From Liolophura sinensis (Eukaryota; Mollusca; Polyplacophora; Chitonida; Chitonidae): DNA of 64,000 bases. The stretch is from assembly GCF_032854445.1 (NCBI RefSeq), contig NC_088302.1:19151338-19215337 (forward strand). Reading direction: 5' to 3'. Of the stretch, positions 1-11,900 are shown one piece after another. A program made the position numbers and the translations under genes. The notes beneath the pieces are model-generated. The model ran no database searches, was not told where the DNA came from, and was given only the letters and a program-made list of their open reading frames with translations. Positions within the stretch are counted from its first letter, which is position 1. Each line of letters begins with the position of its first letter.

Positions 1-317
1 TTGTACGAGAATGTGACTTTGTGATACCTTACCAGCATGCCGTTTTGGTTATAACTGAATCACTATAATCGATATTACAGATCTTTAAATGCCCTTGAAC
101 ATGACCCTTCAGGTACGGTAAATCTCCTAAAGATTCGCACATGGCTAAGTTACACATTTTGGAGAACTGTCTTGATCTTAGAGAGATTTTTTGGTAGATT
201 ATTTGGACGGTAGAATGATATCCTACTGGAGAAGTTTTGGCACTAAAACCAGCATGTTATTACATTTATTGACCTCAAGAATGAAATTTTCAGCCATTAA
301 CCCTGAAATATAGAAGA

Positions 318-520
318 CAACAGCATATGAGATAAAACCAGAGTAATATGTACAGCGTGTTAGTTCACAAATGGTTACACGTAATCGGTGAAATACGGCC
401 TCTTGTCAGTTTATCTCAGTTGGGTTTTTTTTCGAACCATTCATATAAATGCTTATATAGTTGCAACTCATACAGCCTCTAGCACAATGGCTAGATGCGT
501 ATCAGCCGTCAACACCAAAA
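318..520 (-). repeat. Dispersed repeat family, copy 1
   Basis: It contains, in reverse orientation, the block shared with five other places in the window: a run near 'ggcctctt', a stretch resembling 'atcacactgtcgtcgctgct', then an A/T-rich arm ending near 'gcctctagcacaatggct'. The following 570-690 segment also matches 11713-11830, so the element may be longer than the core. There is no coding capacity. It is probably a non-autonomous element; its class cannot be assigned from the sequence alone. Confidence 0.55.
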
Positions 521-1189
521 AAAAAAACTAAGAATTTATATAAAGTACGAAAGTAGTACGGAATCATACAAAAAGAAACAATCAACAATTTTCAATGATG
601 TTAGATGAATGGGGGTATAATGTAGACGACTGAGAGAAATCAGTATTCAAATCGTGTACTATGCTAACGTGGCGATCTACTTCACACTGGATGAGACGGT
701 GAATATACTGCCCCAAGCCCCGTGTTAGACGGAATCCCACTGCATGAAAGTGGTTCTCTAGGCGGGACAATAAAGATGTGATAATGCAAAATAAATGTGC
801 GGTACTTCGGAACTGTCTCACTGTGCTGTTATATGAAACTATCTGTCACACTATGCACGATTTTGTTTGCATCTAACAGGTTTGAAAGAGCCACCTTTCT
901 GACTCTAGCTTTGACAAAGTGGGAAGTGGAAGTAGGTCTGATCTGTGTCGCTGTGGTATGTGATCTTGCCAAATGTCGAAATATGCGTCTACTCTTATAG
1001 TTTCGTTTTAAATTTTTGAGTGTATTGTTTAACAGTTACATTGATAAACAAATTAAATTGCGGTTTACTAGCAAAAAGTTGTAATATGACATAAAGAAGG
1101 TCATTAGGGCAAGTATGTCTCGTGATTGGGAGGGATTATGGTAACAGTCAAAGAGACAACACACTGCGAAATACGCTTTACTAATGTCT

Positions 1190-1330
1190 AAAACTCTATA
1201 ACTGAGGAAAATTTGTAAGAGGCTGCATTTCACTAGTTACGGGTTGCCATTTGCCAGTTATCACACTGTTGTCGCTGCTATGGATTTTACTTTGCTGTAA
1301 GTCTGTATTATGTTATACAACGATTGACAA
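1190..1330 (+). repeat. Dispersed repeat family, copy 2
   Basis: Forward copy of the family core: 'gtaagaggctgcatttcac', then 'gttacgggttgcc', then 'atcacactgttgtcgctgct' and 'attttactttgctgtaagtc'. Compare 18780-18915 and 34985-35145, which keep the same order of blocks. Confidence 0.6.
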
Positions 1331-1423
1331 AAATGTAAAGTGCTCCACAGCCACATGTTGTACCACGTAAAGACTGGTAGATACCGCGCATTACCACTCG
1401 GTGGTACCGGATAAGCACGTAAC

Positions 1424-1575
1424 AACTGGTAACCACCATTTCGAATTGACCATAATTTGTAATCACATTTTTCTCGCTTTTACATGCTGAAAATTGGTAA
1501 TCACATTACTCTACGAAACGTGCCAGAAATTGGTAACTACAAAGATCTACGTGATGACTTAGTAATCACAACATG
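1424..1575 (+). repeat. Degenerate ~34-bp tandem repeat
   Basis: A motif like 'aattggtaatcacat' recurs at about 1424, 1454, 1492, 1527 and 1558, spaced 30-38 bases apart with substitutions and small indels. This is an old, decayed tandem array. No gene overlaps it. Confidence 0.5.
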
Positions 1576-3344
1576 CATGTTATCTAGTTTACAGCTGAGT
1601 TGTTCAAGTTATCAACAGTTATAAGTACATGTTTTTGTACACCCTTTCCACGTTTCTTTTGAAGATTTGAGTCTAAGCCGTGAACTATTTGCCAAGTTTT
1701 CAAGTCACATGGATTTGGGCATTTCTGTGAATCTTTTCGTGTGATTTGGTATAAGTAGGCTTCGTTGCTTCCGCCAAGGAGGTTATATGTCTGCCACAAA
1801 AAGACATAAATGCATATTTTTCTCTGACGTTGTATTAGTGCCCAGAAGAGAACTCAGTGTTCGGATTTACACTTGTGGCTGTGGCGGAAGTTGGGCTCTT
1901 AAGAGTGTGTTCCAGTTCTTTATGAATTTGCTCACTGGGAAGAGATTCTGATGCCCAATCTGCCTCGCCTTACCAACGATTTCTCGTGTTTAATCATAAG
2001 CCTTACCGCTGGTCTGGGGCCTATAACAGGGTGTGCAAATTATAGAGAAACCTTACACCTGGCGAGTAACACAACCGTTATTTATCTGGGGTACACCGAT
2101 TACCTTGGTTCCGTTGTAACCGGTTATTACCGGCTAGTAACACCGGATATAGAACATAATACAAACCTTTCTTGGCGTTTCCCAGGGTGTTCCACTTATT
2201 ACAATCTGATGCTGCTCTTTTTTGCGGGTTACTTTTGTAGGCGATATTTGTGAGGTAGTAAATCATGTTGCATTGATGACAGCACATAGTATTAAAGAGA
2301 AAAAAGCCCTTCTAGACAAGGAAGTTTGTATCTAGTTACATATCTTGTGACCTGTTTGGTTCTCAGAGTCAGCTTACAGTTATAATATACCTTTATGACT
2401 GTCTGTTAACTAGGCGAGATGTAGGCCTCACCCTCGCCCATTGTATGTCCTCCATGTTAATCTGACACATAATCTTTGTCTTATATAGTCTTGATTAATT
2501 GTAAAGAATACCGCGATTTCTTGGTTGGCGGCTCAGTAGCACTACCAGTAAAGCTAACAGTCGTATTGTCCTGAAATAAAACAAGAAAAAGTGAGAGATG
2601 ATAAACTAAACCACAAGTGAAAATATCTTTTCATTTACTTGCTTAACCCACAAGGATGTTGAAAACAAAATTTATGTAAAATGTATGTATCACATACAGG
2701 AAGCTATTTGTGGCTACTCGTTGGCAACATTAAATGTTACCTTTTGTTAACAACATTAATGCTATTATGGGATGTCAGATGCGATAAAATCTTACAAAAT
2801 AATTTATACTATATCTAGTTATATCTAAATGCGTCAACTTCAATGTATCGACCATACAAACCCAATCCCATTAGCCTACATAGACTCATTTTGATTCCCC
2901 TGACACTGAAGGGGTCTTTGAAATGGACGTCGTGCGAAAATTAAGTTATTGTTAAGTTACTTGTGCCATTAGAATCAAATGTTATTTGTGCATTTTTTGT
3001 AACGATTCAGCAAAGGCTAGAGAAGCACTTGGCATTACACCGTTAATGTACGTCCTACATAAGAACAATTGCATGCATTCAACGTCATGATTGAAATCTA
3101 AGTGGCGTTCCAACCCTCTTATTGATTTCATTCATGTTTGGTTTAGCTTTTTTTGACACAAGTTCTATAAAATATTCTCCACGAGTGTAATAAGGCGATT
3201 CTACGCTCACTTATAAATGCTGAAATCGATCCTGTTTCCTCTCTCCACTTTCACTGTTTAGTACTGATTTTACAAGGATTGATAAATTTGAAAGCTGTAA
3301 TATTTTTTACACTTTATTCATTTACTTTTATAAACCCAGGACTA

Positions 3345-3610
3345 TATATAACTATAATAACGCGACGACAGTGTAATCGTTAGCAAATGGTCACAAGTAA
3401 CCAGTGTCAAGTCCAGTTTACCTCAGTTAAGGTTTTAATCTAACTCTTAAACAGTAGCAAATTACTGAGTTAGTAGCAAATCACGCCCCTGAGCAACGTG
3501 GCTTAAAGCAGAATTAAGTAAAAACAATATAGTATGCGGTGATCTTAAGTTTATTAGACGTTACTGATTCAGAATTACTCAAAATGCTGTGGTGTCGTCA
3601 AATTTAACAT
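3345..3610 (-). repeat. Dispersed repeat family, copy 3
   Basis: Reverse-orientation copy: 'cgacgacagtgtaatcgtta', then 'agtttacctcagttaaggtt', and a distal part ('gagcaacgtggcttaaagca', 'tttattagacgttactg') that matches 20930-21030. The longer alignment with the 20750-21030 copy suggests an element of at least 260 bp. Confidence 0.6.
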
Positions 3611-4534
3611 ACAGTACCATTAAAAAAATGCAAAGGACCAAGTAAGGGAATCCTTAGTCCACCAGCTGGGTCCGGTTGTTCAACATTGGATTATGACTTA
3701 ATACAAGATTTAACTTTGAGCCAAGTCTTCAATTTTTATACACCTTTCAGATACATATATACAATATATTAAAAGTGCATTGACTGCTGATTTTGGCTAA
3801 AATTTAAAATATGACTTAAGATCGGTATTACCAAATACACTTTCGAATAACCGGGCCCGAATACCTCTTTTAGACTATATTGTAGGGTTAGTAACATTAA
3901 AATTCTATCGTGCTTTGGATTTTCTCACAACATAAGCATGGTACTTTTCAACGTCAAGTTAAGCGTTTACATTTAGATCTCTGCCAGGTGGAGTCTGGAT
4001 TTGTGTTTAGGGTTAACTTTCGATCCTGTTTCAGTTTAACCCACTGCTAGGTAAAGTAAGGATTTGGTTTCAGATTAAGCTGTATGCTTCATGCAATCTT
4101 TGACCACATCCTATTAAAATTTCAAACAAGATGTGTTTGTAGTGTTCAAACGGTTCATATGTTTAACTTCACCAGTCTGTTTTGCTACCACTAGATATAA
4201 CCACACGTGCTTATTCTTTAATGTTGTGTTTAATAAAGTTTTCGAATGGTTCTTGAGAATGCAACAAACTTCGACATTGCATTTCAGCTATTACATCTCC
4301 TTTCTCATTTACAAATAAATGCAAAAAATCGACTACGTAGCTCTTGCATATCGTGGATAACAGCACTTCTAGCAACCAGCATGTATTTTATAACCCCATC
4401 GGTCAGCCTTGATTATTACCACCTCACCACTATATATGTACTTATGCCCGTCTGGATATGTTGTTATGCAATCTAGTGTTATTTTTCACTGTAAATGCCA
4501 ATTGTTATCTTCTGTGCTGTGTTTCTATTGTATC

Positions 4535-4662
4535 AATGGAGACCTTTAGTTAGAAGTTACAAGCTCAACTTCTAACTTCAAACTAGAATAAATAAACTAA
4601 TACTGGTTTGAATTTACAAGTTACAAGTTTGTACTTGTGACTTCTAACGAAAGGTCTCTATT
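4535..4662. mobile_element. Foldback MITE-like element
   Basis: The two ends are near-perfect inverted repeats of about 28 bp. The left end begins 'aatggagacctttagttaga'; the right end read on the other strand begins 'aatagagacctttcgttaga'. The inner halves also fold back ('gttacaag'), giving an almost palindromic element of about 128 bp with no coding capacity. It ends only about 30 bases before the first recognised Nudix exon. This is a MITE by structure; no transposase source is visible. Confidence 0.65.
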
Positions 4663-4692
4663 ATGTCTTCTGACAAACTGTTGGTGGAGCAG

Positions 4693-4972
4693 CAAACAAA
4701 CAAACAAACTGCGGCTTTATCGAACTTCTGTCGACGTTTCCGCCGAAGCTAAGCCTAGGCCTGTCGACACACCATCACATTGTGGTCTTCATTCTTGCCA
4801 AGCTGTTGCCGTCTATTACGTCACAGAAGCTACAGAAGCAAATGGATCTGAATCCGGCGGAAGTAGGCGCAAGTGCGTGGCTGGATAGACAGATGGTCGA
4901 GGCCATAACTTCCGCCAGCGGAGAAAACCGGCCATATGGGAACGATCATAAAACTCTTCCTCAGAAAATAAA
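4693..4972 (+). CDS. NUDT17: NUDT17-like Nudix hydrolase, penultimate exon
   Basis: The frame encodes a segment typical of the C-terminal half of the NUDT17 Nudix domain: a 'FPPKLSLGL' block, then 'HHHIVVFIL' (the His-rich strand of the Nudix fold), then 'LNPAEVGASAWLD', which matches the conserved N-P-x-E-V-x-x-x-x-W-L element in the family as I recall it. The exon ends at a good donor (AAA|gtgagc) in phase 2. The left border is uncertain: the frame is closed by a stop at 4671 and the only usable AGs (4689, 4692) lack a pyrimidine tract, with a MITE just upstream. Nudix enzymes cleave nucleoside diphosphates linked to another moiety; the substrate of NUDT17 proteins is poorly defined. The Nudix box itself is not in this exon. 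Confidence 0.75.
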
Positions 4973-5318
4973 GTGAGCGACTTTCTCCACTAGAGAAAAA
5001 ATTACCTGTCTTGATTCAAGACATTTTTCCTCTGTTTATGCGTTTAATCTTCTGTATCACTTCGCGTTACTGCGTAAGCTTTTATATTCAGTACAGGTAA
5101 AGAGATATTTAGACATGATTAAGCTATCCGCTATGTCATACATTCCCCTTGTTGTGTTGATTTGTACCAATAAGGACAACCACTTTTATCCATGAGTAAC
5201 GAAACCTTTGCAACCGAAACCGTTTCCGCTGTATTATTTTTTGCTAATGTCCCTGGTGTTGAAAAATGCTATGTAGTCTTTAAGGCATTCGGCTCAGTTG
5301 TCGTGTTTGTTATTTCAG

Positions 5319-5466
5319 GGCTATACTGGTTACTGAAAACAAGGAACAAATATTGACTGATCTTCCTACAGCGCCATTATTAGAAACATCTTCAGATGCC
5401 GTGGACATAAAAAGGGTTTGCACTGGGACGAAATTTGTCTTAGAAGAATGGCTTAAAGTGACGTAG
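5319..5466 (+). CDS. NUDT17: NUDT17-like Nudix hydrolase, last coding exon
   Basis: It is preceded by a strong acceptor (tgtttgttatttcag). Entry phase 2 joins exactly to the phase-2 donor at 4972, forming a Lys codon. The exon ends with 'RVCTGTKFVLEEWL', which matches the C-terminal R-V-S-T-G-T-K-F-A-L-x-x-W-L block of NUDT17 proteins, and stops at TAG 5464-5466. The intron is 346 bases. The fit of phase, motif and order is strong evidence for a transcribed + strand gene. An overlapping minus-strand open frame at 5310-5501 is a shadow. The region between the two motif blocks is shorter and less conserved than I recall for vertebrate proteins. Confidence 0.8.
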
Positions 5467-5685
5467 GGTGGGCAACAGGAAAAAGGCACCCAGAAATGCA
5501 TTAACCAATGAGGAACCCAGTTACACAGCGGAAGTGCCAGCTAAAGCCCTCCCAGCAATGGCGACCGGCATGTTTCCGGTCGGAGACAGCCCTTAAATTG
5601 AAAACGGAAGTTGGCAGAGAGTGCACAGGGTGGGGATTATACATTCGATACAAAAATTTCCAGCGACTCATTGAGAAGGGTGAAC

Positions 5686-5691
5686 AATAAA
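5686..5691 (+). terminator. Poly(A) signal of the NUDT17-like gene
   Basis: AATAAA lies 220 bases after the stop codon at 5466, a sensible 3'UTR length. No competing canonical signal is seen between them. Confidence 0.5.
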
Positions 5692-6469
5692 TTACAGTTA
5701 ATTGTCCTGCATCATGTAACTGTATAGTCGGTGGCCGTTATACCGAGTAGATTGTTACAGTCGATGGGCTTTCTGCTAGGCAAAATGCGGGTAGACGTTG
5801 CCAATTTATGATTGTCTCATTGATTCTGAGGCGAAGACGATACGTCAGGTAAATTGACCGTGACAAAAAGCTGAGCATTTTGTCCAAGGAATCATTGTTC
5901 TTGGAGGCTCTTATATCCGCAACCATTCCACTGTTGAAGCAGTAAGCCTACATGAGAAACATCATTGTATGTACACGCTGCATACTATATAGTTGCTAAA
6001 CATACACACTCTACAGGGACAACAATGTAATTGTTCCATGTAATATCAGTTGTGATGTTTGTTTATTAACCGTGCTTGGTTAACGTGCTATAGAGCAGTA
6101 CAATATCAGAGAAACCTCTCACCAATGCGGTTGCTATTAGGTCAAAGACTGCTCGACTCGTTTCCTCTCCATTCAAACGTAGGAAGGTCTGCAGCAACTT
6201 GTGGATGATCGTCGGTTTGCCCAGCACCTTGCCCGATTTCTTCCCGGTAGAATGTATATATGAAAGGGAAAATACATGCAGTTATAAAAATGTAACGCTC
6301 AATACATTATACTATTACGCGTCTTACATTTATACAAATTCTTGCGGATTTGTTTTTTGTTTTTTTTTTCGCAGTGAAAACGGTTTTAGTTTGTTCGTTA
6401 ATTCTGATTGACGAACGAATATCATATGATATACTTCGTGAAACAGAGGATGGTCGCGACATTCCCCGG

Positions 6470-6549
6470 GGCTCTCCTCGGTTTACTCCCACCACAATAC
6501 TGGCCAACAGTCAAATAAATAAATAAATAAATAAATAAAAAAATAAATA
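6470..6549 (+). mobile_element. SINE tail fragment with (AAAT)n end
   Basis: It carries the part of the local SINE family that reads 'cggtttactcccaccacaat' followed by 'actggcc', then jumps to 'tcaaataaataaataaat' and a pure AAAT microsatellite (6512-6549). The tail at this end shows that the element's 3' end points right. Head and middle are missing. Confidence 0.6.
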
Positions 6550-7956
6550 TACTTCCTGTTTAATACTACATTTGTTAAGAATGTTCATATGACGGTTATA
6601 AAAAGCGATAATATCAATCCGTCTCATATTACTGGTGTAAACGATGTCTATACGGTCTGTATTATAATTCCTGTTTGCGGTGCATCATATAGCATGGTAA
6701 AATGTGCGACAGGCCATCCACTGCGTTCTGTACAAAACACATATACAATGACTGAACCCAGTTAATTTAGATGCCTTTTATCCGGAACCGCCCAAGGGAT
6801 TACTGAATCTAGACTTTAGAATAAAGAAAAGAATACGTCAAAATTTCTAAGCACTTTTGTTCGAAATTATTTAAACATGCAGTTGTGTGAAAATCGCTCA
6901 AAACGATTGTAAATTTCAACTTCGTACTTTCTTATTGCTACACGTTTATTGTGCGACACATTTATTGTGCCGAGAGTCTGTCACATCTAGCACTCAAGTG
7001 TTCCCACGAGACCGGCAGCGGAAAGCACTTCTGACTGTGAGGGGTTTGGTGTTGGGCTAAATTACTTTGTACAATACTTTGATTTGTGAATTGTTTTGAT
7101 TGGTTGAGATCTTGACTGACGTCTTCATGTTAACAAACGTGAGTATTGAACAGTAACTTAATTCTGCACGGGTTTGTTTGATAAGCTGTCAAGGTTTCAA
7201 CTCTTTTCGCCGTTTTGAAGTTGAAACGGACTAACCAGATTGCTCTAAATTATGCTTTAACCAACTATACCTGTCACGAAATGATAAAGGTAGTGATTTG
7301 AAAACGAGTCTGTGACGATATGCATGATAAAGGTATGACCCATAAGCCGTATACTTGCTATATTAGGCGTGAAGTTTACATAAACCCACCTTATGTTCTC
7401 TCATGAATGCTTATTTAAAGGCTCTGTGGTATATTCATTCTATTCACTAACAGTATTAATAGTGGACTAAAAAGAATTACTAAAAACTATGTGTACATAA
7501 AATGACTTACAGGTAGTAAATCTGTACGAACAGTCTATTTCTTTCCACCAGTCGCTTATATTCAGCTGTTTGTAATATCAGTCACACTCACAGCCAAACT
7601 TCAGCAGAAACAACTGAGTATAACTAAAAAAGGACTCCAGTAACTTTATCAGCATGCTTGTTTAGTTAAAACTTTTTAGGTCAACAAGCCAGATCTGAGT
7701 TTCAGCCTCACATGTTAAAGGTATATCGCCAACTGCACTATCTTAGTTTGCCAGGGCTCAAAAAAAAAAACAAAAAAAAAAACAAAACAAAACGAACAAA
7801 CTGAGAACAGAAAAGAATTCAAACTGTGGTTGGTACATTGCTCTACAGTTATGAATCAGTATACAAATTTTAAACTTCTTTTTTTTTAAATTTTAATTTT
7901 AACTGTCTGTGACTTTTTTTGACTTAAGTCTTATCACATTTGATAGATTTGTCCCA

Positions 7957-8172
7957 CGGGGCCGATTCACAACGACTTTTCTGACTTCAGTCAAAATTGA
8001 AAACCACCTCACATGATTTTGTGTTCGATACTGGAAAATTTAATACACATTTGTCCTCCGATCACATTTATCAGGTGGTCAAAATTTTAATTTATAGAGC
8101 CCCAAAACAAGCTCTAAAGTCACATTTCAAAATTCTGATTTAAGTCAGAAATGGCTTTGTAGAATCGGCCTC
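7957..8172. mobile_element. Foldback MITE-like element, ~215 bp
   Basis: Long terminal inverted repeats: the left end has 'ggggccgattcacaacgact' and then 'tctgacttcagtcaaaatt'; the right end on the opposite strand has 'gaggccgattctacaaagcc' and then 'tctgacttaaatcaga'. The centre is AT-rich and non-coding. A relative lies at 40586-40796. Confidence 0.6.
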
Positions 8173-8759
8173 TGGTTTGTAGCGGAATAAAATCGGTTCT
8201 ATCTGGAACAATTTGCAGTCATCTGTTTGTACATGCGCTCCGCTATATACATGTCCGGGGACAATTTATACACACATTTTATTTTAGACATATTTTAGCA
8301 ATCTATCTGTTTAGTCAGATGTTTACTGACAGAACAAAGGTTGTCTGGATGACTGAGAAATACGAAGAATGAACCAGGTCGCAGAACACCAAAACGCGGC
8401 GAATTGGGCCTGAATTGGGTGATCAAAAGTGGCATTTTCTCATTGGTTGCCAATTTTTCTGTTTAACCTCGGCAGACATTCCTAAAGCTTGGTAATGAGC
8501 AATGAAGCCCTTCATTAGCGCGTGCCTCCATGCAAACATCACTGATACTTCTGCTTTTAACCGACTTCACCGGTCTTTCTCGAAATACCTTATTCAAATC
8601 ACGACATGATTGTGTCGTCATTGCAACCCCTGATCGTCTGACCTTGTCGTATGTCTGTTTCAGTAGGAACTACGATTTCTCTTTCTCATCACACACAAGA
8701 AAACATAGCAGTCGTCGTTATTTGAGAATTTAGTTAGATTCAAAAGAAAAAAATGTTTA

Positions 8760-9660
8760 AAACGAGAAAGATTATTAGGACTGACTCCGTTGTTCTTAAC
8801 GTTGCCGCCAGGGGGCGCATAAACCTTGAGTCCGCTCGGAAAGTTTGGAGCGGTCGTCCGTGGAGACCAGACTTCCAAATAGGACTTAATTATCCGGGTT
8901 TAGATAATCAAATTGCTTCTTGAAAAACTGGAGAGTTTTCTTGAAAAGGAGCCAGTGTATAATGTCGGAGGTGTCCCATGGCGACCGGAAGCTGATTAAA
9001 GACAACCAATGTTTATGAATAAAGATGGCGACCGCACTCGAGACGCGCTCGCTCATGAATAGGTATTTTAAATTGAAGGTTTCTTGATAGTTGTTGGTCG
9101 AATATGCCTTGCTCTATATTACGTTACCAGCTTCGACATCTTCAAACACATTAATAATGTTTGAGGATATTGTCGAGAATACATTTAGCTCTCCCTTCGG
9201 GAGATTCTGCTGTGATGTTGGGCGTGTGTGGCATTCCAGAGCCATGTACGGGTGTGTGTGTGTGTATAGGTGTCTACTGATTGGGAGTTGCCGTGGGAGC
9301 ACGAGACCGGGCCAATCCGACAGTTAAAACCAATTACTTTATCACCCGTTCTCGCATAATTGGCTCTCATAAAAAGATACGTTTCAGTTTAATATTGGCG
9401 CTGAGTAACGCGTATCGCTTTTTAACTGGCTGTCGCAAGTCCGGGCTGACCTCGGCATTTAACAAGGCGTACGTCGTCGAAGCCTATAGGTACATCGGTA
9501 ACGGAAAAGCCTCCACAACGCCGTATAAATTCTCCCTTGTTTTCCAGAAGTGGTTTTCCATGTATGCCTTGTGTTTCGTCAACCACGGGGGGATTTGGTA
9601 CTTGGCGGCATCGCTCTGCGAAACTTCTCTCTCTCAGCCGCTCTCCACTCTTTGTCAGTT
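8760..9660. promoter_or_regulatory. GC-richer unique island, candidate regulatory DNA
   Basis: The block is richer in CpG and GC than its flanks. It contains an 'aagatggcgacc' motif at 9023 that resembles a YY1 site and a second 'atggcgaccgg' at about 8979, also seen at 5552. No splice-bounded exon fits. This could be a distal enhancer, an unannotated promoter or a non-coding exon. It is called on composition and motif only. Confidence 0.25.
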
Positions 9661-10040
9661 ATAGCGGTAAATAAATGAAGATTGCGATCGAAGTCTGTTA
9701 TACCTGCGCTCTGTAATCAGAAGGCATCGGCCTTTCACAGTGAACAAGAGGCGTTCTCGAGGCATATTCAGGTAGCTGCCTGATATGGATCGATGTGGTG
9801 AATATTTCATGCACTCCACCCTTAAACAGCACATCACAGGAACACATGACACACTCGCTTGACACGATATCGCCCGGTCGAGAATTTTATCTTGTATGGC
9901 ATCAGAGAGCAATCAAATTATTGTCCGAGTGAATTAATAAATATTATCTGCCGATGGTTGAGATCCCCATAGAATCCTCATTAACATGTACTGGGTGTTC
10001 ATTGCTCTACCCCGTGAGTCCTCCAAATAAATACGGAATG

Positions 10041-10320
10041 TTCTTTGTTTGATTTATGGAATTATTTGTGTTAATTTACTTTGACCCATGCCACTGGTCT
10101 TCCCAAACTAGTAGTTTTTTTTAATTAAGTATGATTACCTTTCGTGAAAAGGTAGTTCATTGGCGAGTCCTATAAATTAACTATAGGAAATCATTGTTTA
10201 TTTTCTGTTTGATTGGTAGAAATATTTCTGTTAAGGTATTTTGATCGTTTTCCCAAATCGCGAGTTTTTTTAATCAAGTAATATTATTTTGTGAGGTAGC
10301 AGTTAGTTCGTATCAAGGTT
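10041..10320 (+). repeat. Degenerate ~160-bp tandem duplication
   Basis: The segment from 10041 ('tttgtttgatttatggaa' ... 'cttcccaaactagtag' ... 'aattaagtatgattac') is echoed from 10201 ('tctgtttgattggtagaa' ... 'ttcccaaatcgcgag' ... 'aatcaagtaatattat') with the same spacing of about 160 bases. Divergence is substantial, so the duplication is old. Confidence 0.5.
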
Positions 10321-11699
10321 TATGTCAACTGTTATTTTGTAAAAAGTACTTTTTCTTTCACATGGCAGCTTTATATCCGAGGCCACTGTGGTCAGACAGT
10401 GCCAACTTTGAGAGTTATAGTGTCCGCTGGTAACATAATCGTGTAATGTGTCAAATGCACATATAAATGGCATATGTTTTCCCCCCAATACAAAGAGTTT
10501 GCTTTATTGTATTGTTAGCACACTGAGTTAATAACGGTTTAATGATTCAAACCATTATAACGGTTCAAAACCATTATAGAAGGGTCTTCATTAATGAATA
10601 CGAAATTATTACAGTGAATCTGATTGCGTCATCTCGTACACGTACCTTACTTGACTCACTGTAAGTGGTGCCAAACGTAATAATACACGCGATGGTAGGT
10701 GACCCCTGATATAAGCGTGAAGTTCCACATTTGTGTACCTCTTGTAAACCACAAAAGAGCTTTCGAAGTCTATAATTCTGTTTATTTTTTGATTTGTGTT
10801 TTACGACAGCTGCTAGCATTATGGCTAAAAGAAATCAGACTGAAGCACCGAGGAAACGACTATCCGCAGGTTGCTTCCACACCTTCCCACATACATGTAC
10901 GACTCGAGCCGAAGCCGGCACTCCAGAGTTACTGTGCTGCTTTATCACCCTACCACTCGGTCACGGAAGCCCATAATCGTAAATAGTCTTGCAGGTGAAT
11001 ATTTCCTAAAGACCATACCTGTAGGATATTCTGCAATGTAAGCTTATATACAAAATTATATCGACAGAAAAAGATTGAAGGCTGTAAAAATTTTCCTTCG
11101 TAAACTACTTTACCTTCTAAGAAGTAATGCCTTAAAACATTACTTCGGTCAGTTGATGGCGATGTGAGAGACACGGAAACTGCACGGAATTAACCCTCAG
11201 CTAATACACAAGTGTACCGACATTTCGTGGGCTAATGTCTCACATATTATGGACCTCTTTTTGGACTAACCCCTTATTCTGACGTTAACATTACTAATTA
11301 TAAAATCTTAGTCCTGTACCAAGATTGAACCTATGATATCTGCCTTTTAAGAGAGACGATCTTAGAAAAGTATCTCAGTATGATCTGACGAGTTTACTGC
11401 GTGCGTGACGGTTTATATCCAAGACTAGAAAATAACACCTGAAAAATATTGATTCTAAACCCATAATTCTTTGACTTTAACGAAAATATAGTTCATTTTC
11501 AGTACTTACTTATAAAGTTATTTAAACGTTTAGTTTGTCCAATGAAATACATGTGGATATTTAAAAGTGTAATGCAAGTATTTCGGTGAGAATAGTTTAT
11601 AGGTGAAAGAAACCGGACCTATTCCAGGTCAATAACCGGAAGGCCAATTCCCAAAACGACGTATAACACAAACCACCAAAGAGCAAAGAAAGTACCTAA

Positions 11700-11900
11700 A
11701 GTATGAAAATAGGGCGGAATCATGAAAAGAGATGCAGTGAACAGTTTTCAGTGATGTTGGAAAGACGCAAGGCATGTTCCAGGCGACTGAGTGAAATCAG
11801 TATTCAAATCTTCTACCATGCTAGAATACAAGTTGTCGATAACAAAATATGTATCTCAGTTGTGCTTTGATTGCGACCGTTCATATATCCAATGTGGCGA
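11700..11900 (-). repeat. Dispersed repeat family, partial copy
   Basis: 11713-11830 aligns with 570-690 ('gaaatcagtattcaaatc' is shared exactly), and the following 'atctcagttgtgctttga', 'gaccgttcatat' resembles the arm of copy 1. It lacks the best-conserved core. Confidence 0.4.

Larger units (their letters stand above)
1..4692. other. Non-coding DNA upstream of the Nudix exons
   Basis: I see no supported exon here. The short open frames lack domain motifs or paired splice sites. The stretch holds two copies of a dispersed repeat (about 318-520 and 3345-3610, minus orientation), one in plus orientation (1190-1330), a degenerate 30-38 bp repeat (1424-1575), a poorly conserved duplication near 3985-4080 and a foldback MITE (4535-4662). 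The 5' exons of the NUDT17-like gene, including the Nudix box, should lie upstream on this strand, but I could not find a Nudix signature. A near match to the start of a Nudix box at about 3985 (L-P-G-G-V) is followed at once by a stop and has no donor. Confidence 0.5.

Noticed and set aside
3983-4020. Start of a Nudix box ('LPGGV')
   Set aside because: The frame stops within a few codons and no donor is present; the surrounding sequence is a decayed duplication.
9281-9664. 127-codon + strand open frame
   Set aside because: No start context, domain or splice borders; open frames on the other strand overlap it. Listed as a GC-richer island instead.
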